Of a DNA stretch of 64,000 nt, positions 19,688 to 28,032 are shown piece by piece. The notes beneath the pieces were generated by a model. The model had not been told where the DNA came from, made no database searches, and saw only the letters and a list, made by a program, of their open reading frames with translations. The first letter of the stretch is position 1, and every line of letters starts with the position of its first letter. The position numbers were made by a program, and so were the translations under genes. The DNA is taken from contig NZ_CP120635.1 of assembly GCF_021353295.2 (NCBI RefSeq), positions 1,530,001 through 1,594,000 on the forward strand, read 5' to 3'. The stretch is from Pseudodesulfovibrio thermohalotolerans (lineage in GTDB: Bacteria; Desulfobacterota; Desulfovibrionia; Desulfovibrionales; Desulfovibrionaceae).

Positions 19688-20257
19688 ATGCGAGAAATAG
19701 TTAATATGGTCGTGGTCCTGTCGCTCATCTGCGCCGCTTCCGGCACTCTGCTGGTCAACCTGAAGCAGGCCACCCGGGAGAGGATAGAGCAGCAGGTGCT
19801 CGTCAATGTCCAGGGACCGGCCCTCATGGCCGTGCTCGAAGGGTGCGATAACGACCCCATAGCCGAACGGCGGACCGTGGGCGGCGTCACCGTGTTTCCG
19901 GCCCGGCGCGAAGGCAGGCTGGTGGGCGTGGCCTTCGAGACCTTCGCTTCAGGTTATTCCGGGGACATCGGGGTCATGACCGGGTTCGACCTTGGCGCGG
20001 ATCGGCTCATCGGCATCGGGGTCACCACCCAGACCGAGACGCCGGGCGTGGGCACCCGGATCATGAAGCCCGCCTTCCTCAAGCAGTTCAGGGGCCACGG
20101 GCTTGACGCCATGGCGCTGAGTTCGAGGGACGGCGACATCGACGCCGTGGCCGGGGCGACCTTCTCGTCCTCCGGCGCGGTGGACGCCGTGCGCAAGGCG
20201 CTCGACGTCTACAGGGACATCAAGCCTCAAATCGCCGACCTCTGGCCGACGTCCTAA
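19688..20257 (+). CDS. rnfG: Rnf complex subunit G
   Basis: 189 residues: one N-terminal membrane helix (MVVVLSLICAASGTLLV) and a periplasmic FMN-binding domain. The flavinylation motif appears as AGATFSS near residue 157; the Thr is the expected FMN attachment site, added by ApbE. No apbE gene is seen in this window, so it must be supplied elsewhere. It starts 2 bases after the rnfD stop. Confidence 0.92.
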   Translation: MREIVNMVVVLSLICAASGTLLVNLKQATRERIEQQVLVNVQGPALMAVLEGCDNDPIAERRTVGGVTVFPARREGRLVGVAFETFASGYSGDIGVMTGFDLGADRLIGIGVTTQTETPGVGTRIMKPAFLKQFRGHGLDAMALSSRDGDIDAVAGATFSSSGAVDAVRKALDVYRDIKPQIADLWPTS

Positions 20258-20267
20258 GGAGCGAGAC

Positions 20268-20957
20268 ATGAGTTCCATCAAAAAGGAATTTCTCAAGGGG
20301 TTGTGGGACGAGCTGCCGCCGTTCAGGGTGGTGCTCGGGCTGTGTCCCACGCTGGCCGTCACTTCCACGGCGGAGAACGGTTTCGGCATGGGCGTGGCCG
20401 TGCTCTTCGTCCTGACTCTGTCCAACGCCATCATCTCGGCGATGCGGAAGGTCATTCCGGCCAAGGTGCGCATCGCCTGCTTCATCGTCATCGCGGCATC
20501 CCTGGTGGTGGCCGTGGAGTTGCTCATGCAGGCGTACACATACTCCCTGTACCAGAAGCTGGGCATCTTCGTGCCGCTCATCGTGGTCAACTGCATCATC
20601 CTGGGACGGGCCGAGGCGTTCGCTTCCAAGAATCCGGTACTGCCGTCCATCGCCGACGGGCTCGGCATGGGCCTTGGCTTCACGCTGTCGCTGACCATTC
20701 TCGGCGCGCTGCGCGAGGGGCTCGGCAGCGGCACCGTCTTTGGCGTCCCGGTGGTTTGGGAGACATTCAGGCCCGCACATTTCCTGGTGATGGCTCCGGG
20801 CGCGTTCGTCTGCCTGGGCGTGATCCTGGCGGGCATGAACGCCCTCAACCGCCACTTGAGCCGCAGGAAGGGCGAACCGGCCGCCGAGCCGCAGAACGCG
20901 GCCTGCGCCTCCTGCGCGTCGTGCAACCTCTGCATAACGGCCAAGAGGGAGGAGTAG
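20268..20957 (+). CDS. rnfE: Rnf complex subunit E with cysteine-rich tail
   Basis: 229-residue integral membrane protein of the RnfA/RnfE family (about six helices). The last 20 residues form a tail with four cysteines in CXXCXXCXXC spacing (C213, C216, C219, C222), which I do not recognise as a standard part of RnfE and which could hold an extra metal site. ATG at 20268 is preceded by AAGGAGCGAGAC. The stop is 3 bases before rnfA. Confidence 0.92.
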   Translation: MSSIKKEFLKGLWDELPPFRVVLGLCPTLAVTSTAENGFGMGVAVLFVLTLSNAIISAMRKVIPAKVRIACFIVIAASLVVAVELLMQAYTYSLYQKLGIFVPLIVVNCIILGRAEAFASKNPVLPSIADGLGMGLGFTLSLTILGALREGLGSGTVFGVPVVWETFRPAHFLVMAPGAFVCLGVILAGMNALNRHLSRRKGEPAAEPQNAACASCASCNLCITAKREE

Positions 20958-20960
20958 GCC

Positions 20961-21536
20961 ATGGAATACTTCATGCTGTTCATCTCGGCCATCTTCATCA
21001 ACAACATCGTTCTGGTTCAATATCTCGGTACCTGTCCGTTCATGGGCACGTCCAAATCCACGGACGTGGCTTTCGGCATGGGCGCGGCGGTCATCTTCGT
21101 CATGCTCATGGCCACGGCATTCACCTGGCCCCTGCAACGGTATGTGCTGACGCCCTTCGGCATCGGCTACCTGCAAACCATCGTCTTCATCCTGGTCATC
21201 GCTTCCCTGGTTCAGTTCGTGGAGATGTTCCTGAAGAAGGCCGTGCCGCCGCTGCACGCCTCCCTCGGGCTATTCCTGCCTCTGATAACCACCAACTGCG
21301 CGGTCATGGGCGTGGCCATCATGGTCCAGCGCAACCAGTACTCGTTCGTCAAGGCGATGGCTTTTTCCCTGGCTTCGGGGATCGGTTTTCTCATCGCCCT
21401 GATAATCGTCTCCGCCATCCGGGAGCGGCTGGACCTCTCCCCGGTGCCCGTCGTCTTCCGGGGCATTCCTGTGGCCCTGGTCACGGCGGGTGTCATGTCC
21501 CTGGTCTTTCTCGCCTTTCAAGGCATGGCCGCATAA
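20961..21536 (+). CDS. rnfA: Rnf complex subunit A
   Basis: 191-residue integral membrane protein, about six helices, paralogue of RnfE. Signatures: SAIFINNIVLVQYLGTCPFMG near the N-terminus and PLITTNCAVMGVA in the middle; the conserved Cys in each half probably binds the membrane [2Fe-2S] cluster shared with RnfE. ATG at 20961 follows GGGAGGAG. Confidence 0.95.
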   Translation: MEYFMLFISAIFINNIVLVQYLGTCPFMGTSKSTDVAFGMGAAVIFVMLMATAFTWPLQRYVLTPFGIGYLQTIVFILVIASLVQFVEMFLKKAVPPLHASLGLFLPLITTNCAVMGVAIMVQRNQYSFVKAMAFSLASGIGFLIALIIVSAIRERLDLSPVPVVFRGIPVALVTAGVMSLVFLAFQGMAA

Positions 21537-21560
21537 ACGAACAAGCTCAAGGACGCGATT

Positions 21561-23675
21561 ATGGTACCCTCATCCATACTGGTTCTGTTTTTCCTGGGGT
21601 TCTCGGCCGCTTCCATTCTGGCCGTCGCTTCCCGAATCCTCCGCGTGGAGGAGGACCCTCGCGTGGCCCGGGTGGAAGCCTGCCTGCCAGGGGCCAACTG
21701 CGGCGGGTGCGGCTACCCCGGCTGTTCCGCCGCTGCGGCCGCAATAGTCAACGGCCAGGCACCGCCCGAGGTCTGCGTGGCGGCCAATCAGGAGGTTTCG
21801 GCGCGCATCGCCGGGATCATCGGTTCCGAGGTGAGCTTCAAGGAGCCCAAGGTCGCCACGAATATCTGTAGCGGCGGCTCCCGGGCCAACCTGCTTTTCG
21901 ATTACAAGGGCGTGGAGGACTGCCGCGCCGAGGCCCTGCTCTACGGAGGCGAAAAGTCGTGCGGCCTCGGTTGTATCGGGCTTGGCACCTGCGTGAAGGT
22001 CTGCGCGTTCAACGCCATCCGTTTGAGCGGCGCGGGGCTGCCCGTGGTGGACTGGAACGCCTGCCGGTCCTGCGGCAAGTGCGCCGAGGCGTGTCCCACC
22101 GGGGCCATCCGCATATCCAGCGTGACCAGCGTATTGCTTCACCTTAACCAGACCGACGACTGCCTCGCTCCGTGTATGCAGAAGTGTCCGGCTCAGATCA
22201 ATGTGCGCCGCTATATCCAGCAGCTTCGGCAGGGCGACATGCGCGGCGCGCTTCTGACCATCAAGGAGCACAATCCGCTGCCCCTGGCGGCTGGCCGCAT
22301 CTGTCCGGCCCCGTGCGAGAACATCTGCCGCCGCAAGATCGTGGACGAGGGCGTGGCCATCCATACCCTGCAACGGTTCGCTGCGGACTGGGAAATGCGG
22401 TCGGGCATTCGCGTGCCCCTGCACTGCAATCCCCCGAGCGGCCACAGGGTGGCGATCATCGGCGGCGGTCCGGCCGGACTGTCCTGCGCCTATTTTCTGC
22501 GCCGTGTGGGGCATGAGCCGGTCATTTTCGAGAAGCGCGCCCATATCGGCGGCATGATGCGCGGCGTTATCCCCGAATACCGCCTACCCAAGAAGGTGGT
22601 GGATTGGGAGGTTCAGACCATTCTCAACCTCGGCGTGGAGGCCCGCACCAACGTGGCTTTCGGCCGCGACGTGACCCTCGCCGATCTCGAAAGGGAAGGG
22701 TTCGAAGCGGTCTTCATCGCCACCGGCGCGTGGAAGGTGCCGCCGCTCGGCATCGAGAATGATGATGCCAAGGGCGTGTTGGACGCGGTCTCGTTCCTGT
22801 ACGGCGTGGGCCGCGAATACACCGACCTGCGCGGAAAGACCGTGGTGGTCGTGGGCGGCAGCAACACCGCCATGGACGTCGCCCGGTCCGCCGCACGTCT
22901 TGGTGCCGAGGTCGTGGCTCTGGTGCCGAGCATCCAGCGCAAGATGTCCGCCAACAAGGATGAGGTCCTGCGCGCTCTTGAGATCGGCGCGGATCTTCGT
23001 TACCTGACCGCGCCGCTCGGCATCGAGGCGCAAGACGGAGCCGTGCGGGGCGTGAACTATTGCGACCTGGCCTACGACGACCCGGAAAAGGCCAAGGGCG
23101 ATCCGAAGCCCGTGGCCGGAACCCGAGCGTTCGTCGCGGCCGATCTGGTCATCGCGGCCACCGACCGCGTGGTGGACGACAGCCTTTTGCGCGACGCCGA
23201 AGGCAATCCCTTATTCAGGATGGACAGGAAGACGGGCGGAATCAGCGTGAACCCCACCACGTTGCAAACCGACATCCCCAACGTGTTCGCGGGAGGCGAA
23301 GCCCATACGGGCCGCAATATCCTGATTCATGCGGTGTCGGACGGACGCCGCGCAGCTCGTTCCATCCATTTCCATGTGACCCGGGGGACCGTGCCGGAAC
23401 CGGACAACCAGCAAGTCCAGGTCATCCCGGAGACGATCCTCAAGGATATGCGTGTGACCTATTCCATTCCCAGGGTGCAAATCCCCCTGATTAGCATGGA
23501 CGAGCGCAGGCATACCTTCAGGGAGGAAGTGGCCGGTTCCATCACCTATGAGGCGGCCAGAAAAGAGGCGAGCCGCTGCCTGCGATGCGGATTGACCTGC
23601 TATGACGCCGACGCCGGGGCCGAGTACACCCTGGACGACGACGTCAAGCTGATCTGCGCTTCGGGCAGGGAGTAG
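21561..23675 (+). CDS. rnfB: RnfB fused to a GltD-like FAD/NAD(P) oxidoreductase
   Basis: 704 residues, far longer than the usual RnfB (about 190-300). Residues 1-195 are RnfB: a membrane anchor, the C47/C50/C55/C72 cluster, then two ferredoxin-type motifs, C134-C138-C144-C148 and C168-C171-C174-C178. Residues ~200-680 match the small subunit of glutamate synthase and related flavoproteins: N-terminal Fe-S cysteines (CLAPCMQKC, CPAPCENIC), FAD loop IIGGGPAGLS near 300, NAD(P) loop VVVGGSNTAMD near 430. A last Cys motif CLRCGLTC follows. The fusion would let a pyridine-nucleotide flavoprotein exchange electrons directly with the Rnf ferredoxin-like subunit. It is the last gene of the operon. 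Confidence 0.93.
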   Translation: MVPSSILVLFFLGFSAASILAVASRILRVEEDPRVARVEACLPGANCGGCGYPGCSAAAAAIVNGQAPPEVCVAANQEVSARIAGIIGSEVSFKEPKVATNICSGGSRANLLFDYKGVEDCRAEALLYGGEKSCGLGCIGLGTCVKVCAFNAIRLSGAGLPVVDWNACRSCGKCAEACPTGAIRISSVTSVLLHLNQTDDCLAPCMQKCPAQINVRRYIQQLRQGDMRGALLTIKEHNPLPLAAGRICPAPCENICRRKIVDEGVAIHTLQRFAADWEMRSGIRVPLHCNPPSGHRVAIIGGGPAGLSCAYFLRRVGHEPVIFEKRAHIGGMMRGVIPEYRLPKKVVDWEVQTILNLGVEARTNVAFGRDVTLADLEREGFEAVFIATGAWKVPPLGIENDDAKGVLDAVSFLYGVGREYTDLRGKTVVVVGGSNTAMDVARSAARLGAEVVALVPSIQRKMSANKDEVLRALEIGADLRYLTAPLGIEAQDGAVRGVNYCDLAYDDPEKAKGDPKPVAGTRAFVAADLVIAATDRVVDDSLLRDAEGNPLFRMDRKTGGISVNPTTLQTDIPNVFAGGEAHTGRNILIHAVSDGRRAARSIHFHVTRGTVPEPDNQQVQVIPETILKDMRVTYSIPRVQIPLISMDERRHTFREEVAGSITYEAARKEASRCLRCGLTCYDADAGAEYTLDDDVKLICASGRE

Positions 23676-23823
23676 GCTGCCTTGATCGGCCGCTTGAAAG
23701 GAGCGGCGTGTGGGCTTGGCCGTGCGTCCGGTAGCAGCCAGCCGGATGTGCGAGGAGGTCAGGCCTGACGGGAATCCGGCATCCCGAACATGCCGGAAGC
23801 GCCGACTCGGGGCGCTTACAAGA

Positions 23824-23862
23824 GGGGTTGCAGCCATGCCGCTGCAACCCCTTGCCGTTTTT
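23824..23862 (+). terminator. terminator-like hairpin after rnfB
   Basis: GGGGTTGCAGC and GCTGCAACCCC (11 perfect pairs) around a 6-base loop, then TTGCCGTTTTT. It lies 150 bases after the rnfB stop and probably ends the Rnf transcript. The rest of 23676-24068 holds no convincing gene; the AT-rich stretch near 23945-23965 may contain the promoter of the FNT operon. Confidence 0.75.
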
Positions 23863-24068
23863 GCGGAGAGCCTTTTTTGCCGCGCCGCGCAGGGTGAGCG
23901 GACGGCGGGAACGCCGGTTCGGTCCGAGTGCCGTCTCATCCGCTGATATAATAGACATATTATCATATGTTCAAAAAAAGTGGTCGTGCCCTTTTGTTTG
24001 GGGTATTGTCTCAAGCAGGACTGTTGCGTCGCTCGTGTTTCGTCTCGATCATGGCAAGGGGAGGGCAT

Positions 24069-24950
24069 ATGCCGGCCAATCTCGACGAATTGGTGGTACG
24101 CGTCGCCGATATCTGCACCTACAAATGGGATATGGTGGGAAAACGCCCGCTGGCTTTCCTGATTTCCTCGTTTGCCGGCGGTGCGATGGTCGTGTTCGGC
24201 GCGACCCTGGCCCTGTCGGTCTCGGCGGGAGTGGGTGAGAATCTTGCTCCCGGGCTGGCCAATCTGCTTATGGGATTGGTTTTCATGTTCTCCCTCGTCA
24301 TCATCATGATGTCCGGCATGACCCTGGTTACGGCCGACATGTATATCGGGATCGTCGGCGTCTTTCACAAACGCATCACCTGGGGAAGCTTCATGTGGGG
24401 CATCCTCCTCGGGTACATCGGCAATTTTATCGGCTCCATGTTTTTCATGTGGCTCATCGGCAAAAGCGGCGCCTATGCGGCCTGGCCTTGGATGGCCAAG
24501 TCACACGCCATAGCCGTGGCCAAGACGGGATACGGAGCGATCGAAATTTTCGTCATGGGCATCGTCTGTACCTGGATGCTCCAGACCGCGGCCATTCTGT
24601 TCGTCAAAGCCGAGGGGGACATGGCCAGGATCGCCATGGCCGCCTATGGTCCGCTGGCCTTCGTGGCGGGCATGACCGAGCACTGCATCGCCAACATAGG
24701 CTTCCTGGCCCTGCCTCTGTTTCAGCAGGAAGCCTTTCTGGAAGCCGCCGGGCGGATGGGGCTGGCCGCGCCCGTGATCCTGCATTGGGGATTCGGCCAA
24801 TACGGATGGGCGCACAACCAGTTGTACACACTCCTCGGCAACATCGTGGGCGGGATTCTGTTTGTGGGCATCCCGTTTCAGTTGGTGTCCAATCCGAAGC
24901 GAGTCGAGATGATATACAGGAGCAAAACCTCATTTATGGGGAAGTTGTGA
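24069..24950 (+). CDS. formate/nitrite transporter (FNT) family channel
   Basis: 294 residues with six predicted membrane helices and FNT family features (LNFIGS-type YIGNFIGSMF; FVAGMTEHCIANIGF). FNT pentamers carry small monovalent anions such as formate, nitrite or hydrosulfide. ATG at 24069 has GGGAGG directly upstream; earlier in-frame starts have none. It is translationally coupled (TGATG) to a tiny membrane protein and then to a molybdopterin enzyme, so the channel probably feeds or drains that enzyme. Confidence 0.88.
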   Translation: MPANLDELVVRVADICTYKWDMVGKRPLAFLISSFAGGAMVVFGATLALSVSAGVGENLAPGLANLLMGLVFMFSLVIIMMSGMTLVTADMYIGIVGVFHKRITWGSFMWGILLGYIGNFIGSMFFMWLIGKSGAYAAWPWMAKSHAIAVAKTGYGAIEIFVMGIVCTWMLQTAAILFVKAEGDMARIAMAAYGPLAFVAGMTEHCIANIGFLALPLFQQEAFLEAAGRMGLAAPVILHWGFGQYGWAHNQLYTLLGNIVGGILFVGIPFQLVSNPKRVEMIYRSKTSFMGKL

Positions 24951-25087
24951 TGATGGATTATTCTCCCTTCAACCCCGTGGTATGGGGGCTGTTTCTGGCT
25001 TTTGTCGTCAGCGTATGGATTGTCGTGCGCCTGTTCGCGCGGCGATATCCCGGTTATCCGGGAAATATGCCGGAGAAGCTCGAATAG
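24950..25087 (+). CDS. 45-residue single-helix membrane protein
   Basis: MMDYSPFNPVVWGLFLAF begins a single transmembrane helix (residues ~9-28) followed by a basic then acidic tail (RLFARRYPGYPGNMPEKLE). It starts inside the FNT stop codon, so it is coupled to the channel gene. Such microproteins often stabilise or regulate a membrane partner; here that would be the FNT channel or a membrane attachment point for the enzyme encoded downstream. No family recognised. Confidence 0.7.
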   Translation: MMDYSPFNPVVWGLFLAFVVSVWIVVRLFARRYPGYPGNMPEKLE

Positions 25088-25171
25088 GGCTCGCCGGGCA
25101 TATGGTTATACCAATGGGTTGCTCTGCCTGAGGGGATACCCTGACAGAGCCGCAACTCAAGGAGGCTCACC

Positions 25172-27304
25172 ATGGTACAGGACGGATGGCATCCCACTGT
25201 CTGCTATCAATGCAAGGCGGAATGCGCCATTCTGGCGAAAGTTCAGGATGGACGGGTCACCGAGGTCAAAGGAAATCCGAAATACGGCGGCAAAGCCTGC
25301 GTCAAGGGGATGGCCGGGGTCACTCTCCAGTACGCGAAGGACCGTCTGACAAAACCCCTGAAACGGGTCGGCGAGCGGGGGGAAGGCCGGTTCGAGGAGA
25401 TTTCCTGGAACGAGGCGTTCGACATTATCGAGGAGAAGCTGCGTAGTTTGTACGATCGGGGCGAAGGGCACAAGCTCACCTACAGCTTCTTTCCCCATTC
25501 GCTGACCGACCCGAAATGGCACTTCCTCAACGCTTATGGCGGCTACATCAATACCGGCCTGCCGCACTGCGATTCGGGCAAGATCGTCTCGGAGATCAAA
25601 TGTTGGGGCGGCATTCCCAATCACCACATCCCGCCCGCCTGGTTCACCATGCCCAAGGACGGCATAATCCTGCTGGTGGGCCGTCACGCCTTCGGCTGCC
25701 TGGATGACGCCTGCGTTCCCAGGGATATTATGGAGGCCATGGACCGGGGAGCCAAGCTCATCGTGGTGGACCCGATCTTCAGTCCGGATGCGGCCAAGGC
25801 GGATTGGTGGATTCCCATTCGCCCGTCCGGCGACACCGCGCTTTTCCTGGGCATGATACATCACATCATTGAAAACGATCTCTACGATAAGAAGTTCGTG
25901 GAAGAGTGGGTGCGCGAGGGCGACTTCGACAAGGTCAAGGCGCACGTCAAGGACATGACCCCCGAGGCCATGAGCGCGATTTGCGACGTCCCGGCGGACG
26001 ACATCAGGAGACTGGCCGTCATGTGCGCCGAGGCCCCGGCCGTGGGGGTGGACGGCTTCAAGTCCATCATGCTCGGCCAGGCGCTCGATTTCGGCCACGC
26101 GTGGTCCATTTTCCTGGCTATCACCGGCAATCTGGACAACCCCGGCGGCCAGCCCATACCGGAACTGACTCCGCTCAGCCCGGTGGAGCCCCAGCCGCCC
26201 GGCCCGCCGCCCCTCAACGAGATGGGCTTCCACCGCACCGGGCCGAATCGCGATGCCTTCAGAAATTACAGCTTCATCATGGAACCGACCTGGTACGAGG
26301 CGCAGGCCATCAAGGACGGCAGCCTCAAAATCCTTCTCGTCACCGAAGCCAATCCGGCCCTGACCGAAATGGGCAGCAAGGAGTGGCAGAAGGCCGTGTG
26401 CATGAAGGACGCGAACGGCGAATACATGCTGGAATTCCTGCTGAACACGGACATCATGCTTTCCGAAACCGCCAAATACGCCGACCTGGTGCTGCCCGAC
26501 CAGACTCATTTCGAGCGTTACGAGCTTCTGTACATGCCGTGGTGGTATAATTTCGGCCACGGCGTGCTTCTCCGCCAACCCCTGGTGAAGGCACCGGGCG
26601 AGGCCATGCATTCCAATCTCGTGTTCATCGAAATAGGCAAGCGCATGTTCCCGGAATACTTCCAGTTCAAGGACGACGTCGAGTATTACGACATTCAGCT
26701 CAAGGGGCTCGGCCTGTCCGTGGAAAAGCTCAAGGCCATGGGAGGCAAGTGGTCTCCCGGCACCATGGGCTTCCGCAAGTACAGGGACGGCGGCTTCGGG
26801 ACGCCGTCCGGCACGGTTCACCTCTACTGGGAGGATTTGGAGGAGGTCGGCCAGCAGTTGCCGCGCGCCATTCTCGCTCCGGAATACGATGCGGACGTGG
26901 AGGAGTATCCGTTCATTATGATAAGTTACCGCCGCATCCACATCAACGGAACCGGGCCGTGGTCCAGCAACAACGCCCAGTTGCGCGATCCCGCATCCGG
27001 CCAGAGCACCAACCCGGCCATTCTCAACCCGGCGGCCGCCGCCAAACTCGGAATCGGGGACGGCGACACGGTCACCATCAAGTCGCGTACGGGAGAGCTG
27101 CGAATGCCGGTCAGGCTCACCGAGCATATCCGGCCGGATTGCGTGGGCATCATGCACGGTTTCGGCGCGACTGTTGGCCGTGTGGCGGCCGGGGCGGGCC
27201 ATTGCGACAACGAACTCATCCCCGATGCCGGTTCGCACCTTGAATGGCAGGACCTCATCGGCGGCGAGGCGCACGTTTCCACCAGAGTGCGCATAACCAG
27301 ATAA
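25172..27304 (+). CDS. molybdopterin oxidoreductase, DMSO-reductase family
   Basis: 710 residues. N-terminal [4Fe-4S] site C11-X2-C14-X3-C18-X24-C43, then the molybdopterin domains and a C-terminal MGD-binding domain (PAAAAKLGIGDGDTVTIKSRTGELRMPV). Cys133 in GLPHCDSGKI sits where a Mo or W ligand is expected. There is no Tat signal, so the enzyme is cytoplasmic. The substrate cannot be told: the active-site stretch is not the Sec/Cys-His of formate dehydrogenases, despite the FNT neighbour. ATG at 25172 follows AAGGAGG. It is followed after 11 bases by its ferredoxin subunit; no quinone-linked membrane subunit is present. Confidence 0.88.
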   Translation: MVQDGWHPTVCYQCKAECAILAKVQDGRVTEVKGNPKYGGKACVKGMAGVTLQYAKDRLTKPLKRVGERGEGRFEEISWNEAFDIIEEKLRSLYDRGEGHKLTYSFFPHSLTDPKWHFLNAYGGYINTGLPHCDSGKIVSEIKCWGGIPNHHIPPAWFTMPKDGIILLVGRHAFGCLDDACVPRDIMEAMDRGAKLIVVDPIFSPDAAKADWWIPIRPSGDTALFLGMIHHIIENDLYDKKFVEEWVREGDFDKVKAHVKDMTPEAMSAICDVPADDIRRLAVMCAEAPAVGVDGFKSIMLGQALDFGHAWSIFLAITGNLDNPGGQPIPELTPLSPVEPQPPGPPPLNEMGFHRTGPNRDAFRNYSFIMEPTWYEAQAIKDGSLKILLVTEANPALTEMGSKEWQKAVCMKDANGEYMLEFLLNTDIMLSETAKYADLVLPDQTHFERYELLYMPWWYNFGHGVLLRQPLVKAPGEAMHSNLVFIEIGKRMFPEYFQFKDDVEYYDIQLKGLGLSVEKLKAMGGKWSPGTMGFRKYRDGGFGTPSGTVHLYWEDLEEVGQQLPRAILAPEYDADVEEYPFIMISYRRIHINGTGPWSSNNAQLRDPASGQSTNPAILNPAAAAKLGIGDGDTVTIKSRTGELRMPVRLTEHIRPDCVGIMHGFGATVGRVAAGAGHCDNELIPDAGSHLEWQDLIGGEAHVSTRVRITR

Positions 27305-27315
27305 GGAGGGCAACG

Positions 27316-27894
27316 ATGCATCAGCTCGGCTTGATGATAGACATGAACAAATGTATCGGCTGCAAGACGTGCGTGGTCGCCTGCCGCAACCACCACGGCA
27401 TCGTGGACCACGAAAACTGTATGCCGGGGGAGATTCCCTTTTATATCCGCGTGGAATCCCTGACCGAGGGAACCTATCCTCTTGTCTCGGAACATTGCTG
27501 GGTGGTTCCGTGTCAGCACTGCAAAAACGCGCAGTGCGTCAAGGCGTGCGCTTCGGAGGCGATCGTCAAGGACCCGCAGACCGGCATCGTCCGCATCGAT
27601 GCGGACAAGTGCGCGGGCTCAAAAGCCTGTATCGAGGCGTGCCCGTATAACGTCATCCAGTTCGACGCGGTTCGCAACAAGGCGCACAAGTGCGATCTCT
27701 GCCATGACCGCGTGGTGGCCGGGGAGATTCCGGTCTGCGCCGAGGTCTGCATGACCGACGCCATCTCGTTCGGCGAGGTGGAGATGCTCAGGCAGACGGC
27801 CCTGGATCAGGGCCGCGAGATCGACAGGAAGAAGTCAGCCATGTCGATCGTCTACCTGAAGCCGACGCCCAAAAACACGTTGGCCGGCGTTTAG
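27316..27894 (+). CDS. four-cluster ferredoxin subunit (DmsB/NrfC-like)
   Basis: 192 residues, electron-transfer partner of the molybdoenzyme. Four cluster motifs are visible: CIGCKTCVVAC (C13-C23), CQHCKNAQCVKAC, the altered CAGSKACIEACP, and CDLCHDRVVAGEIPVCAEVC. In the third, Ser102 stands where the second cysteine is expected (C99-A-G-S102-K-A-C), so that cluster would be a [3Fe-4S] or Ser-ligated [4Fe-4S]. ATG at 27316 follows AAGGAGGG. It is the last gene of the FNT unit. Confidence 0.9.
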   Translation: MHQLGLMIDMNKCIGCKTCVVACRNHHGIVDHENCMPGEIPFYIRVESLTEGTYPLVSEHCWVVPCQHCKNAQCVKACASEAIVKDPQTGIVRIDADKCAGSKACIEACPYNVIQFDAVRNKAHKCDLCHDRVVAGEIPVCAEVCMTDAISFGEVEMLRQTALDQGREIDRKKSAMSIVYLKPTPKNTLAGV

Positions 27895-27913
27895 CGGCCA
27901 GACCATGACAAAA

Positions 27914-27942
27914 GGTGCATTCCAATGGAGTGCGCCTTTTTT
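27914..27942 (+). terminator. intrinsic terminator after the FNT/molybdoenzyme operon
   Basis: GGTGCATTCC pairs with GGAGTGCGCC (two G-U pairs) with a very short loop, followed by six T. Confidence 0.85.
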
Positions 27943-28032
27943 CGTTGCGGGATGAAAGCAAGGGAGCCTCGGCAATGCCTGCGGAATGCCGGGTGGCCGT
28001 CACGCCGCGCCTCGGCGTGATCGTCGTTCACC

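Noticed and set aside
24069..27894. Formate dehydrogenase with formate channel
   Set aside because: The molybdoenzyme lacks the Sec/Cys-His active-site signature of formate dehydrogenases; the FNT family also carries nitrite and hydrosulfide, so a formate role is not supported.
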